Assembly (NCBI GenBank): GCA_017860395.1
Contig: JAGDMC010000072.1
Coordinates: 1-7,024, forward strand
Direction of reading: 5' to 3'
Origin: Bacteroidota bacterium
GTDB lineage: Bacteria; Bacteroidota; Bacteroidia; Bacteroidales; UBA932
Length of the DNA stretch: 7,024 nucleotides
Part shown: positions 1 through 5,625 of the stretch, piece after piece
Numbering within the stretch: the first letter of the stretch is position 1
How the letters are laid out: each line of letters starts with the position of its first letter
Notes under the pieces: model-generated
What the model was told of the DNA's origin: nothing
The model's input: only the letters and a program-made list of their open reading frames with translations
Databases searched by the model: none
Position numbers and translations under genes: made by a program

Positions 1-579
1 AAGCGAAGATTCCGGTATTCCAAAAGTTATGAGTGTTTTATGATATATGTCTTCAATGTTTTTTGTCTTGATTATCTCGCCGGTTACTTTTTTCATTAGA
101 TTTGCCATCTCATATGGAACACCGGGAAGAGAAAACAGCAGCTTTCCGTCTTTTCGCAATAATATGCCAGGAGCGGTTCCCATGTTGTTTGTGAGCACTT
201 CGCACTGTTCCGGAACAAGAGCCTGGTCTCTGTTAAGATCGGACAGTTCTATCCCTCTTTTATGGCAAATTGAGCGGATAACAGATAGCTGGTCCTCGTT
301 ATATACTAAACGGGAGCTTCCGCTGAGAGTTGCAAGAGCATTTTTGGTGATATCGTCCTTTGTGGGGCCAAGACCTCCTGTTACAATAACAATATCGCTT
401 CTTGAGAGCGAAAGATTGAGATAGTTGACAATCTGCTCCTCTTCGTCCGGAACAGAGAGCATAAAATTGACTTTAATCCCAATAGAATTAAGCTCTTTTG
501 ATATATAAGCCGAGTTTGTGTCTACAATCTGTCCTATGAGAATTTCGTCTCCAATTGTGCAAACAGATGCCGTTAACAT
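1..579 (-). CDS. cinA: CinA-family protein, N-terminal molybdopterin-binding-like domain (3' end cut by window edge)
   Basis: The 193 visible residues are the N-terminal part of a CinA (competence/damage-inducible) protein; family members are about 400 residues, so roughly half is missing beyond the left edge. Visible motifs are GDEILIGQIVDTN (about 10-22), VTGGLGPTKDD (66-76), NNMGTAPGI (131-139) and SLPGVPYEM (150-158), the glycine-rich loops of the MoaB/MogA-like fold. In characterised CinA proteins this domain has ADP-ribose pyrophosphatase activity, and a C-terminal PncC domain, when present, deamidates nicotinamide mononucleotide; that half cannot be checked here. The protein is expected to be cytosolic and to act in pyridine-nucleotide salvage. 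The ATG (577-579) lies within the last two codons of pyrD, giving a 7-nt overlap and likely translational coupling. An AGAAGG sequence sits only 1 nt before the ATG, too close for a normal ribosome binding site. Confidence 0.93.
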   Translation of the reverse strand, partial: MLTASVCTIGDEILIGQIVDTNSAYISKELNSIGIKVNFMLSVPDEEEQIVNYLNLSLSRSDIVIVTGGLGPTKDDITKNALATLSGSSRLVYNEDQLSVIRSICHKRGIELSDLNRDQALVPEQCEVLTNNMGTAPGILLRKDGKLLFSLPGVPYEMANLMKKVTGEIIKTKNIEDIYHKTLITFGIPESSL

Positions 580-1616
580 GCCTTCTTTGATTTTGCCAGG
601 TATTTATTAATCTTTCTGACTATACCGGGTCCGTTATAAATAAATCCGGTGTATATCTGAATTAAACTTGCGCCCGAATCGAGCATTTCCTTTGCCTGCC
701 CGGGGGTCATTATTCCGCCTACACCAATGATAGGTAACTGTCCGTTTGTCTTTCGGGAGATATATTTAATAACTTCGAGACTCTTTCTGTATAAAGGTTC
801 TCCGCTTAAACCGCCATCGCCTATTGCTTCTATCTTATCGGAAGATGTTTTAAGGTCTTCTCTTTTAGTAGTTGTATTTGTGGCAACAATACCGTCAAGT
901 CCCGATACGAGAATCAGCTCAATTATCTCATCCAGTTGGTCATATGTAAGATCCGGCGAAACTTTCAAAAGTATTGGTCTGTAGTCGTCAAAGTATTTCC
1001 TTAGGGTAGTCAGTTTATCTACAATTTCGGATAGCGAGTTGATATCCTGAAGCTTAGTGAGCCCTTTTACATTAGGACACGATACGTTTATTACAAAGTA
1101 ATCAACAAAGTCATACAACTGAGCGAAAGATTTTTCGTAATCGACAGGGGCCTGATCATTAGGGCTTGTGGTGCTTTTGCTGATATTACCGCCAATTATC
1201 ACTCTGGGGCGATTCTCCTTAAGAGATGTAACCGCATACTTAACCCCTTTATTATTGATGCCCATCCTGTTAATGATTGCGTTGTCTTCAACCAGTCTGA
1301 AACATCGTGGTTTGGGATTCCCGGGTTGTTCAGTAGGGGTAATGGACCCAATTTCGATAAACCCGAACCCGAAATTTGACAATTCATTATACCTGTCTCC
1401 ATTTTTGTCGAATCCGGCAGCAAGGCCAACAGGATTTGGAAATTTAATCCCCATTACATCTTTTTCAAGAACAGGCGATTTATATGAGAAAAAAAGCCTT
1501 AGAATAAAAGAGGACAGGGGGATGTAACTTAAAACAAGCAGAAGCTTCATAACAATGGTATGAGCTGTCTCAGGCGTGAAAAAAGAAAAAATCAATGGTT
1601 TAAAAAGACGATACAT
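573..1616 (-). CDS. pyrD: Dihydroorotate dehydrogenase (quinone), class 2
   Basis: PyrD oxidises dihydroorotate to orotate in de novo UMP synthesis and passes electrons through FMN to quinone. Residue numbers here count from an upstream TTG at 1637; subtract 7 for the chosen start. The hydrophobic N-terminal helices (about 8-50) are the membrane-associating part typical of class 2. Then come GLAAGFDKNG (71-80), EIGSITPTEQPGNPKPR (95-111), INRMGINNKG (122-131), NISKS (151-155), the catalytic loop NVSCPN (184-189), the FMN-contacting Lys225, ATNTTT (252-257), GGLSGEPL (275-282) and GVGGI (305-309). The loop has Cys187 where E. coli and human class 2 enzymes have Ser. I chose the ATG at 1616 (347 aa, MYRLFKP...) because it matches the usual family start, and because the TTG at 1637 is part of a strong TAnnTTTG promoter element, so it would be upstream of the transcript. 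The gene lies downstream of the XRE gene and overlaps cinA. Confidence 0.95.
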   Translation of the reverse strand: MYRLFKPLIFSFFTPETAHTIVMKLLLVLSYIPLSSFILRLFFSYKSPVLEKDVMGIKFPNPVGLAAGFDKNGDRYNELSNFGFGFIEIGSITPTEQPGNPKPRCFRLVEDNAIINRMGINNKGVKYAVTSLKENRPRVIIGGNISKSTTSPNDQAPVDYEKSFAQLYDFVDYFVINVSCPNVKGLTKLQDINSLSEIVDKLTTLRKYFDDYRPILLKVSPDLTYDQLDEIIELILVSGLDGIVATNTTTKREDLKTSSDKIEAIGDGGLSGEPLYRKSLEVIKYISRKTNGQLPIIGVGGIMTPGQAKEMLDSGASLIQIYTGFIYNGPGIVRKINKYLAKSKKAC

Positions 1617-1634
1617 CAATTGAAAATATTTGCG

Positions 1635-1666
1635 CAAAGATATAAATTATAAACCCTATTAAACAA
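1635..1666 (-). promoter_or_regulatory. Predicted pyrD promoter (Bacteroidota -33/-7 type)
   Basis: Reading the minus strand, TATCTTTG (1635-1642) matches the Bacteroidota -7 element TAnnTTTG exactly. A TTG (1664-1666) lies 21 nt upstream, within the 17-23 nt spacing reported for this promoter class. Transcription would begin roughly 5-8 nt downstream, leaving only about a 10-nt leader before the pyrD ATG at 1616. The -33 part lies in the 3' end of the XRE gene, so pyrD can be transcribed apart from it. The -7 box continues into the palindrome TTTGCGCAAA (1629-1638). Predicted from motif match only. Confidence 0.55.
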
Positions 1667-2120
1667 TTTTACCCGGGTTTATCTCTTCAAAGGTATTGTC
1701 CGAATAGACAAGCAGAACCTTCTTTAGCAATCGATTTTTCTGTACATAATTACTTATCGGAACTTTTATCGGATTCTCAGAGGGTTGAGAAACGATAAAA
1801 TCGAGGTCATTTTGCTCAATATCAGGACTATCGTCTGTTTTTGGCGCTTCAGATATTTCATTTATTATTTTGGATTCCCTAAAAGAACCCTCTTCCCGTG
1901 CATCTTTTACCTCTTTGTACATTTTTCCCTTTCCGGTAATGAGCCAGTCGGCACTGAGGGTAGGGAATTTTATGAGCAGCCTGAGAATAAAATCGAATCC
2001 GGGTTTATTTCGTCCGGAGAGTATGTGAGAAAGACCGGAGCGTTGTACCCCAATAATATCCGAAAGCCGGGCAGGAGTGAGCTGCTCAAGCTGCAAAAAT
2101 TGCTGTAAACGGTCTTGCAT
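1659..2120 (-). CDS. XRE/Cro-C1-type helix-turn-helix transcriptional regulator
   Basis: This is a 153-residue DNA-binding protein with a Cro/C1 HTH domain at about residues 3-62. The segment TPARLSDIIGVQRSGLSHILSGRNKP (15-40) shows the helix-turn-helix pattern, followed by FDFILRLLIKFPTLSADWLITGKGKMY. This layout is common among small Bacteroidota XRE proteins of unknown target. Residues about 70-125 are charged and probably disordered. A short C-terminal block (130-148, LLKKVLLVYSDNTFEEINP) looks conserved in similar proteins and may form a small beta unit. No peptidase, ligand-binding or membrane segment is visible, so it is not a LexA/CI-type autocleaving repressor. The ATG at 2118-2120 is the first residue of the HTH domain. 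The gene diverges from the queA-like gene across a 524-bp spacer carrying repeated TACA-N2-TGTA sites, its most plausible operators. The pyrD ATG lies 42 nt downstream of its stop codon. Confidence 0.88.
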   Translation of the reverse strand: MQDRLQQFLQLEQLTPARLSDIIGVQRSGLSHILSGRNKPGFDFILRLLIKFPTLSADWLITGKGKMYKEVKDAREEGSFRESKIINEISEAPKTDDSPDIEQNDLDFIVSQPSENPIKVPISNYVQKNRLLKKVLLVYSDNTFEEINPGKIV

Positions 2121-2139
2121 AGTTGTAAACTTTTAGTTC

Positions 2140-2197
2140 TACAAATGTAATATAAAATATGTTTACAAATGTCTCTATGGACAAATATACATCTGTA
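2140..2197. repeat. Cluster of three TACA-N2-TGTA inverted repeats at 24-bp spacing (candidate operators of the XRE gene)
   Basis: The sites are TACAAATGTA (2140-2149), TACAAATGTC (2164-2173, one mismatch in the arm) and TACATCTGTA (2188-2197). Their starts are exactly 24 bp apart. The first overlaps the predicted -7 box of the XRE gene. A related half-site TTGTAAAC (2123-2130), directly before the XRE start codon, has its reverse complement GTTTACAA at 2161-2168. The position suggests autoregulation by the XRE protein. Repeat identity is seen directly; the operator role is inferred. Confidence 0.6.
2142..2169 (-). promoter_or_regulatory. Predicted promoter of the XRE regulator gene
   Basis: On the minus strand TACATTTG (2142-2149) matches the -7 consensus TAnnTTTG, and TTTG (2166-2169) lies 16 nt upstream as a -33 candidate, slightly short of the usual spacing. 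The ATG is 21 nt below the -7 box. The box is embedded in the inverted repeat at 2140-2149, and the -33 candidate in the one at 2164-2173. A bound repressor would therefore cover both promoter elements. Another -7 match (TATATTTG, 2182-2189) lies upstream without a good -33. Confidence 0.4.
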
Positions 2198-2285
2198 AAT
2201 AGATATTGAATACTATTGATTAAATGAACTGATATATAATGATATTATTGGATTCATCCTTCTATTACCCATATTTATATATCAA

Positions 2286-2297
2286 CTGCAATTGCAG
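2286..2297. repeat. Perfect 12-bp palindrome CTGCAATTGCAG
   Basis: This self-complementary 12-mer sits in the otherwise AT-rich middle of the spacer. It could be a binding site for a dimeric regulator. It has no loop and no T-tract, so it is not a terminator. It differs from the TACA-N2-TGTA family. Function unknown. Confidence 0.35.
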
Positions 2298-2528
2298 CTC
2301 ATAAGTATCTGGTAAATAGTTAAATAAACTCAAATAAATGGTCGTTTTTCACATAATTACAGGGAACGGACCGGAAATCGTACTTTTAAGGCAATAAAAC
2401 AATTCAGGTAAAATTGGTTAAATAGCAGGTAATGAGCAATATATGCGTATGAAAAACACCCAATAGGCGTTATCTATGTATAGGTTTGCGCAAATTTGTA
2501 ACAGTTGAAAAACATTAATTAATAAGTG

Positions 2529-2573
2529 TACAAATGTAATATTTAGAATTTATTTATGTGGACTACATTTGTA
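2529..2573. repeat. Second cluster of TACA-N2-TGTA inverted repeats (queA-like side)
   Basis: The sites are TACAAATGTA (2529-2538) and TACATTTGTA (2564-2573), starting 35 bp apart and identical in core (the second is the reverse complement) to the site at 2140. A degenerate third copy TATATTTGTA lies at 2611-2620 on the predicted queA-like promoter. The first shares 14 nt (TACAAATGTAATAT) with 2140-2153. The second shares GTTTACAAATGT, on the opposite strand, with 2161-2172. These shared flanks suggest the same protein binds both ends of the spacer. Confidence 0.55.
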
Positions 2574-2600
2574 AACAAAAGTTGAAATTTTAATTATTTT

Positions 2601-2628
2601 TACCTGAAGGTATATTTGTATAGTTTTG
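2601..2628 (+). promoter_or_regulatory. Predicted queA-like promoter region with overlapping palindrome
   Basis: Two overlapping-register -7 matches, TATATTTG (2611-2618) and TAGTTTTG (2621-2628), precede the GTG start at 2645. Neither has a clear TTG at the usual -33 distance, so the choice is open; the nearer one would give a leader of about 10 nt. A perfect inverted repeat TACCT-GA-AGGTA (2601-2612) abuts the first -7 box and could be an operator for another factor. The degenerate site TATATTTGTA (2611-2620) overlaps as well. Confidence 0.4.
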
Positions 2629-2644
2629 CAAAAAATAATCGATT

Positions 2645-3862
2645 GTGGAGCCTAAAATAAGAATTGAAGATTTTACATATAATCTGCCCGACGAAAAGAT
2701 AGCAAAGTACCCCCTTCCAAACAGAGACGACTCTCAGATTTTAATATTCAGAAACAAATCTATATCCGGCTCTGTATTTTCAAATCTCACCGACTTATTG
2801 CCCGAAGACGCTTTTATGGTTTTCAATAACACTAAGGTAGTTCCGGCAAGGCTTTTTTTTAGAAAGGAAAGCGGAGCAGTTATTGAGATATTCTGCCTTG
2901 AGCCATATAATCCTCTTGAATACAATCTTTCATTTGCCAGTACTGCGAAATGCAGCTGGATATGCGTTGTAGGGAATAATAAAAGATGGAAATCGGGGTC
3001 TTTAAAATATGATGCCTCAGGGCATAAAGAGCTGGAAGGTTATGATTTAACGGCAACAAAAATTGGTCCGTACGAAGATATGTTTATCATTGAATTCAGC
3101 TGGAAAAATGATATTACTTTTTCTCAACTTATAGAAACGTGCGGGAAGGTGCCGATTCCGCCCTATTTAAGAAGAGACAGCGAAGAATCGGATACTGAGA
3201 GGTATCAAACACTGTATGCAAAGATGAGGGGGTCTGTAGCCGCTCCTACGGCCGGATTGCACTTTACTGAAAAGCTGCTTTCGGATATAGATAAAAAAGG
3301 AATTCAGAGAAGTGAACTTTCACTTCATGTGGGTGCCGGTACTTTTCAGCCTGTAAAATCGGAGTATATTTCGGATCATCTTATGCACTCCGAGCCATTT
3401 TCTGTAACCATTGGTTTTTTAAGGGATTTACGGGATAAAATAGGAAAAAACAAAGTTATAGCTGTAGGTACAACATCTGCCAGATGTCTTGAAAGTCTTT
3501 ATTATCTTGGAATTCAGTGTATAAAATACGGAAAACCGGAAAATGTTGCACAATGGGAACCTTATGAGGAGAGAGAAGAAACGGGTTCCAAAGATTCAAT
3601 AAATGCTCTGGTTTTATGGCTTGAAAAGGAAAATATAAATGTGTTGACTGCCAGAACAAGAATAATAATTGTTCCGTCGTATAAATTCCGGATTACTGAT
3701 ATACTTATAACTAATTTCCACCAGCCGCAGAGTACTCTATTGCTGTTGATTGCGGCATTTATAGGTGAAAAATGGAGAGATGTTTACAACTATGCCCTTA
3801 ATAACGATTTCAGGTTCCTTAGTTACGGCGACAGTTCTATACTATTCCGTCAAGGTGATTAG
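2645..3862 (+). CDS. QueA-like S-adenosylmethionine:tRNA ribosyltransferase-isomerase
   Basis: The 405-residue protein has the QueA fold motifs in order: FNNTKVVPARL (60-70), GKVPIPPYLRR (167-177), RYQTLYAK (186-193), GSVAAPTAGLHFT (196-208), LHVGAGTFQPV (228-238), LMHSEPF (246-252), AVGTTSARCLES (273-284), TNFHQPQSTLL (356-366) and FLSYGD (391-396). QueA transfers the ribose of S-adenosylmethionine to preQ1 at tRNA position 34, forming epoxyqueuosine. This protein is about 55-60 residues longer than classical QueA (about 345) and has subfamily features: a SWICVVGNNKRWK block (104-116) and an insertion around 290-345. I recall such long QueA homologues as a second type in Bacteroidota, so the exact substrate is uncertain and I give no symbol. 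The start is GTG at 2645, because an in-frame stop lies at 2636-2638. No other queuosine gene is in the window. The 3' end overlaps the convergent gene by 21 bp. Confidence 0.88.
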   Translation: MEPKIRIEDFTYNLPDEKIAKYPLPNRDDSQILIFRNKSISGSVFSNLTDLLPEDAFMVFNNTKVVPARLFFRKESGAVIEIFCLEPYNPLEYNLSFASTAKCSWICVVGNNKRWKSGSLKYDASGHKELEGYDLTATKIGPYEDMFIIEFSWKNDITFSQLIETCGKVPIPPYLRRDSEESDTERYQTLYAKMRGSVAAPTAGLHFTEKLLSDIDKKGIQRSELSLHVGAGTFQPVKSEYISDHLMHSEPFSVTIGFLRDLRDKIGKNKVIAVGTTSARCLESLYYLGIQCIKYGKPENVAQWEPYEEREETGSKDSINALVLWLEKENINVLTARTRIIIVPSYKFRITDILITNFHQPQSTLLLLIAAFIGEKWRDVYNYALNNDFRFLSYGDSSILFRQGD

Positions 3863-5587
3863 TTTGAGAATTTTATGTACCCAGCTTGACAGCAAAGGCC
3901 CTGAATTCAATAAATCAGGAGCAATATTATTTATTTGACGCTTTGCAATCTCCAGATACTTTCTCTCTCCCGTAATCTTGTACATGGCAATGAGGTTGCC
4001 AGCCATAACAGAATTTGCCGAGGGCTTTATTATATCAATGTTGGACTCTCTTTTAAAAGGCATTATTATATTGTCCCTTTCTTTTTCGGACTTTCTGAAC
4101 ATCCCGTTTTCAGGTTTGTAGAAATTGTCTATTACAAAATCAATGTATTTCTTCGCTATCCGGGCAAGACTCTTTTCTCCCCCGGCCAGATAAAGCTCAA
4201 TTGCAGCATCTGCGAAATAGGCATAGTCGGAAAGATATCCGAACGTACATCCGCTTGAACAACAAGTGTATCTGAGTAATTTCCCTTTTGAATTTATATT
4301 GTTGTTCATGAGAAAGTCAAACGTATCAAGAGCAACTTTAAACATTGAGTCGTCCTTCAAAAGGACCGATGAGATGGCCAGCCCCTTGCTTAATTGGGCA
4401 TTATAGGAGGTTATTGTGCGTTTGTCAATAAAATGGCCCCTGTGTTCTGTTCTCCTTTTACGGAGTATAAGCAATTCGTTTTGAGTTATGCTTTTATAGG
4501 TATCCGTTTTTCTCAGGGGAATCTGCTTCTCACCCGGGTTGGCTGTTGTGTCAAGGCTCAGTGCCACAGAGATTTCCTGGTATCTCAGCGGAAACAATAA
4601 TGAGAGTTCATTAATCGAAAAGGAGTAGTAAACAGAATCCTCAATCTTGTTCATGAGGGTAGTATTGCTATAATATCCTCCTCCTTCATTTTTTAATACA
4701 TTAGTTACAAATCCGAATGTAAGATATGCCGTTTCTCTGTATGAATCCAGTCTAAAAAGATCATATGCTGCAGAATAGAGCTGAATATACTGGCTGTTCT
4801 CTTCAAGATTTTTTTCAAAAAGAGGCTCTTTGCATGTATAATCTGTTGATTGCCTGAAGAAACCTCCATCAATTGGGTCGAACAACGCAGAACTTTGCAA
4901 GTGTTCAAGAAAGGAGCCTATTTTTTTCAGCATCCCTTCATTGGGGTAAATCTTTAAATACTCGAGAATTGTATAAAGACTGCTTGGGTTAGGCGTGAAC
5001 GGTCTAATATTCAGCTGAAAATCGGATTCAAACATCCTTTTGAACCAAAGTTGAATGTATTCTGATATCTGTTCCTGATTCACAACAGGTTTATTGCCTG
5101 TTTCCTGTATTATGCCCGTAAAACGTGCCCTTGATGAAAATTCATCTGCCAGTTTTTCAAGCAGTTCCCTCTTTTCCCTTTTTGCCGTGATAATACTTCC
5201 CGCAACATTGAGAAAATGTTCGGGGTTGCAGTCGGAAAAACAGACCAGGGGTTTTCTTTCTGCGGTTATAAATATGTTCATAGGGCCGTATGAGAAATCC
5301 TCATTAAGAAAAAGCAAATCAAGGGCGAGTAAGAAGGATTCGGGATTATCGTCTTTGTCTTCGGCAATTGAAATGAAATTCTCATTTAAAAATGATACGA
5401 CTGCCGGATTGTCAAAAAGCTCCATTGAAGACTCTCTTACATTGATGTTGCTTATATATCCGACATGAAGGAAAATTAGCTTATCCTCCTTCTGAACCCT
5501 TTCCAGAAGATCGGGAGTAAGAGAATAGTGCCAGTTAATGCCTTTCTCCGACAATAATTTCAAATATGGCGAGCAAACTTTGAACAT
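3842..5587 (-). CDS. YyaL/SPATA20-like protein: degenerate DUF255 thioredoxin-like domain plus alpha/alpha-barrel
   Basis: The 581 residues follow the layout of the YyaL/SPATA20 family, which is usually nearer 680. SPYLKLLSEKGINWH (6-20) matches the family opening SPYLLQH..NPVDW. KLIFLHVGY (36-44), FLNENFISIAEDKDDNPE (66-83) and GPMNIFITAERKPL (101-114) trace the thioredoxin-like domain. The helical barrel follows with DPIDGGFFRQSTD (237-249), PLFEKNLEENSQ (255-266), GGGYYS (302-307), TITSYNAQLSKGLA (391-404), LSDYAYFADAAIELY (452-466) and PSANSVMAGNL (522-532). The diagnostic CHWCH segment after GY is absent: the protein reads GYISNINVRESS (43-54), about four residues shorter, so thiol redox activity is unlikely. 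No signal peptide is visible, so it is probably cytosolic. The biochemical role of the family is not established. The ATG at 5587 is 38 bp from the divergent acyl-CoA synthetase start; a weak TAGTTTTA (5611-5618, minus strand) is the only promoter-like element. Confidence 0.85.
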   Translation of the reverse strand: MFKVCSPYLKLLSEKGINWHYSLTPDLLERVQKEDKLIFLHVGYISNINVRESSMELFDNPAVVSFLNENFISIAEDKDDNPESFLLALDLLFLNEDFSYGPMNIFITAERKPLVCFSDCNPEHFLNVAGSIITAKREKRELLEKLADEFSSRARFTGIIQETGNKPVVNQEQISEYIQLWFKRMFESDFQLNIRPFTPNPSSLYTILEYLKIYPNEGMLKKIGSFLEHLQSSALFDPIDGGFFRQSTDYTCKEPLFEKNLEENSQYIQLYSAAYDLFRLDSYRETAYLTFGFVTNVLKNEGGGYYSNTTLMNKIEDSVYYSFSINELSLLFPLRYQEISVALSLDTTANPGEKQIPLRKTDTYKSITQNELLILRKRRTEHRGHFIDKRTITSYNAQLSKGLAISSVLLKDDSMFKVALDTFDFLMNNNINSKGKLLRYTCCSSGCTFGYLSDYAYFADAAIELYLAGGEKSLARIAKKYIDFVIDNFYKPENGMFRKSEKERDNIIMPFKRESNIDIIKPSANSVMAGNLIAMYKITGERKYLEIAKRQINNIAPDLLNSGPLLSSWVHKILKLITLTE

Positions 5588-5593
5588 TTAATT

Positions 5594-5601
5594 TAAATTT
5601 G
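5594..5601 (+). promoter_or_regulatory. Candidate -7 element of the acyl-CoA synthetase gene
   Basis: TAAATTTG matches TAnnTTTG and lies 24 nt before the ATG at 5626, which is a normal distance. No TTG is found at the usual -33 spacing; that stretch falls inside the start of the opposite gene. The element begins only 7 bp from the ATG of the divergent YyaL-like gene, so the two genes' promoters must be interleaved in this 38-bp gap. Confidence 0.35.
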
Positions 5602-5625
5602 CATATATACTAAAACTAAACTGCA

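Larger units (their letters stand above)
2121..2644. other. 524-bp non-coding regulatory region between divergent XRE and queA-like genes
   Basis: No supportable gene, tRNA or mobile element is seen here. The region is strongly AT-rich and holds two clusters of an inverted repeat TACA-N2-TGTA, at 2140-2197 near the XRE gene and 2529-2573 near the queA-like gene. Several TAnnTTTG -7 matches occur on both strands. There are also three separate small palindromes: CTGCAATTGCAG (2286-2297), TTTGCGCAAA (2485-2494) and TACCTGAAGGTA (2601-2612). The 7-mer CAGGTAA is repeated at 2405-2411 and 2426-2432, 21 bp apart. The middle part (about 2200-2480) shows nothing else I can interpret. A spacer this long is large compared with the other gaps in the window (38-42 bp). 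Confidence 0.75.

Noticed and set aside
47..424. 125-codon open frame on the plus strand
   Set aside because: It is antisense to the CinA-family gene, whose motifs (TGGLGPT, GTAPG) are read on the minus strand.
1617..1637. Upstream TTG start of pyrD adding seven residues
   Set aside because: The TTG is the last part of a perfect TAnnTTTG promoter element, so the transcript should start downstream. The ATG at 1616 gives the usual N-terminus.
2338..2397. Small open frame of 19 codons starting with ATG in the spacer
   Set aside because: It is very short, with no ribosome binding site, promoter at a sensible distance or recognisable peptide. Frames of this length are expected by chance.
2140..2573. 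CRISPR-like or transposon-end interpretation of the spacer repeats
   Set aside because: The units are only 10-14 bp, irregularly spaced between clusters and in both orientations. There is no transposase, target duplication or spacer structure.
3782..3795. 14-nt identity (GTTTACAACTATGC) with the XRE start region on the opposite strand
   Set aside because: It codes for part of the queA-like C-terminus. A single 14-nt match between any two places in 7 kb of AT-rich DNA on both strands is within chance expectation.
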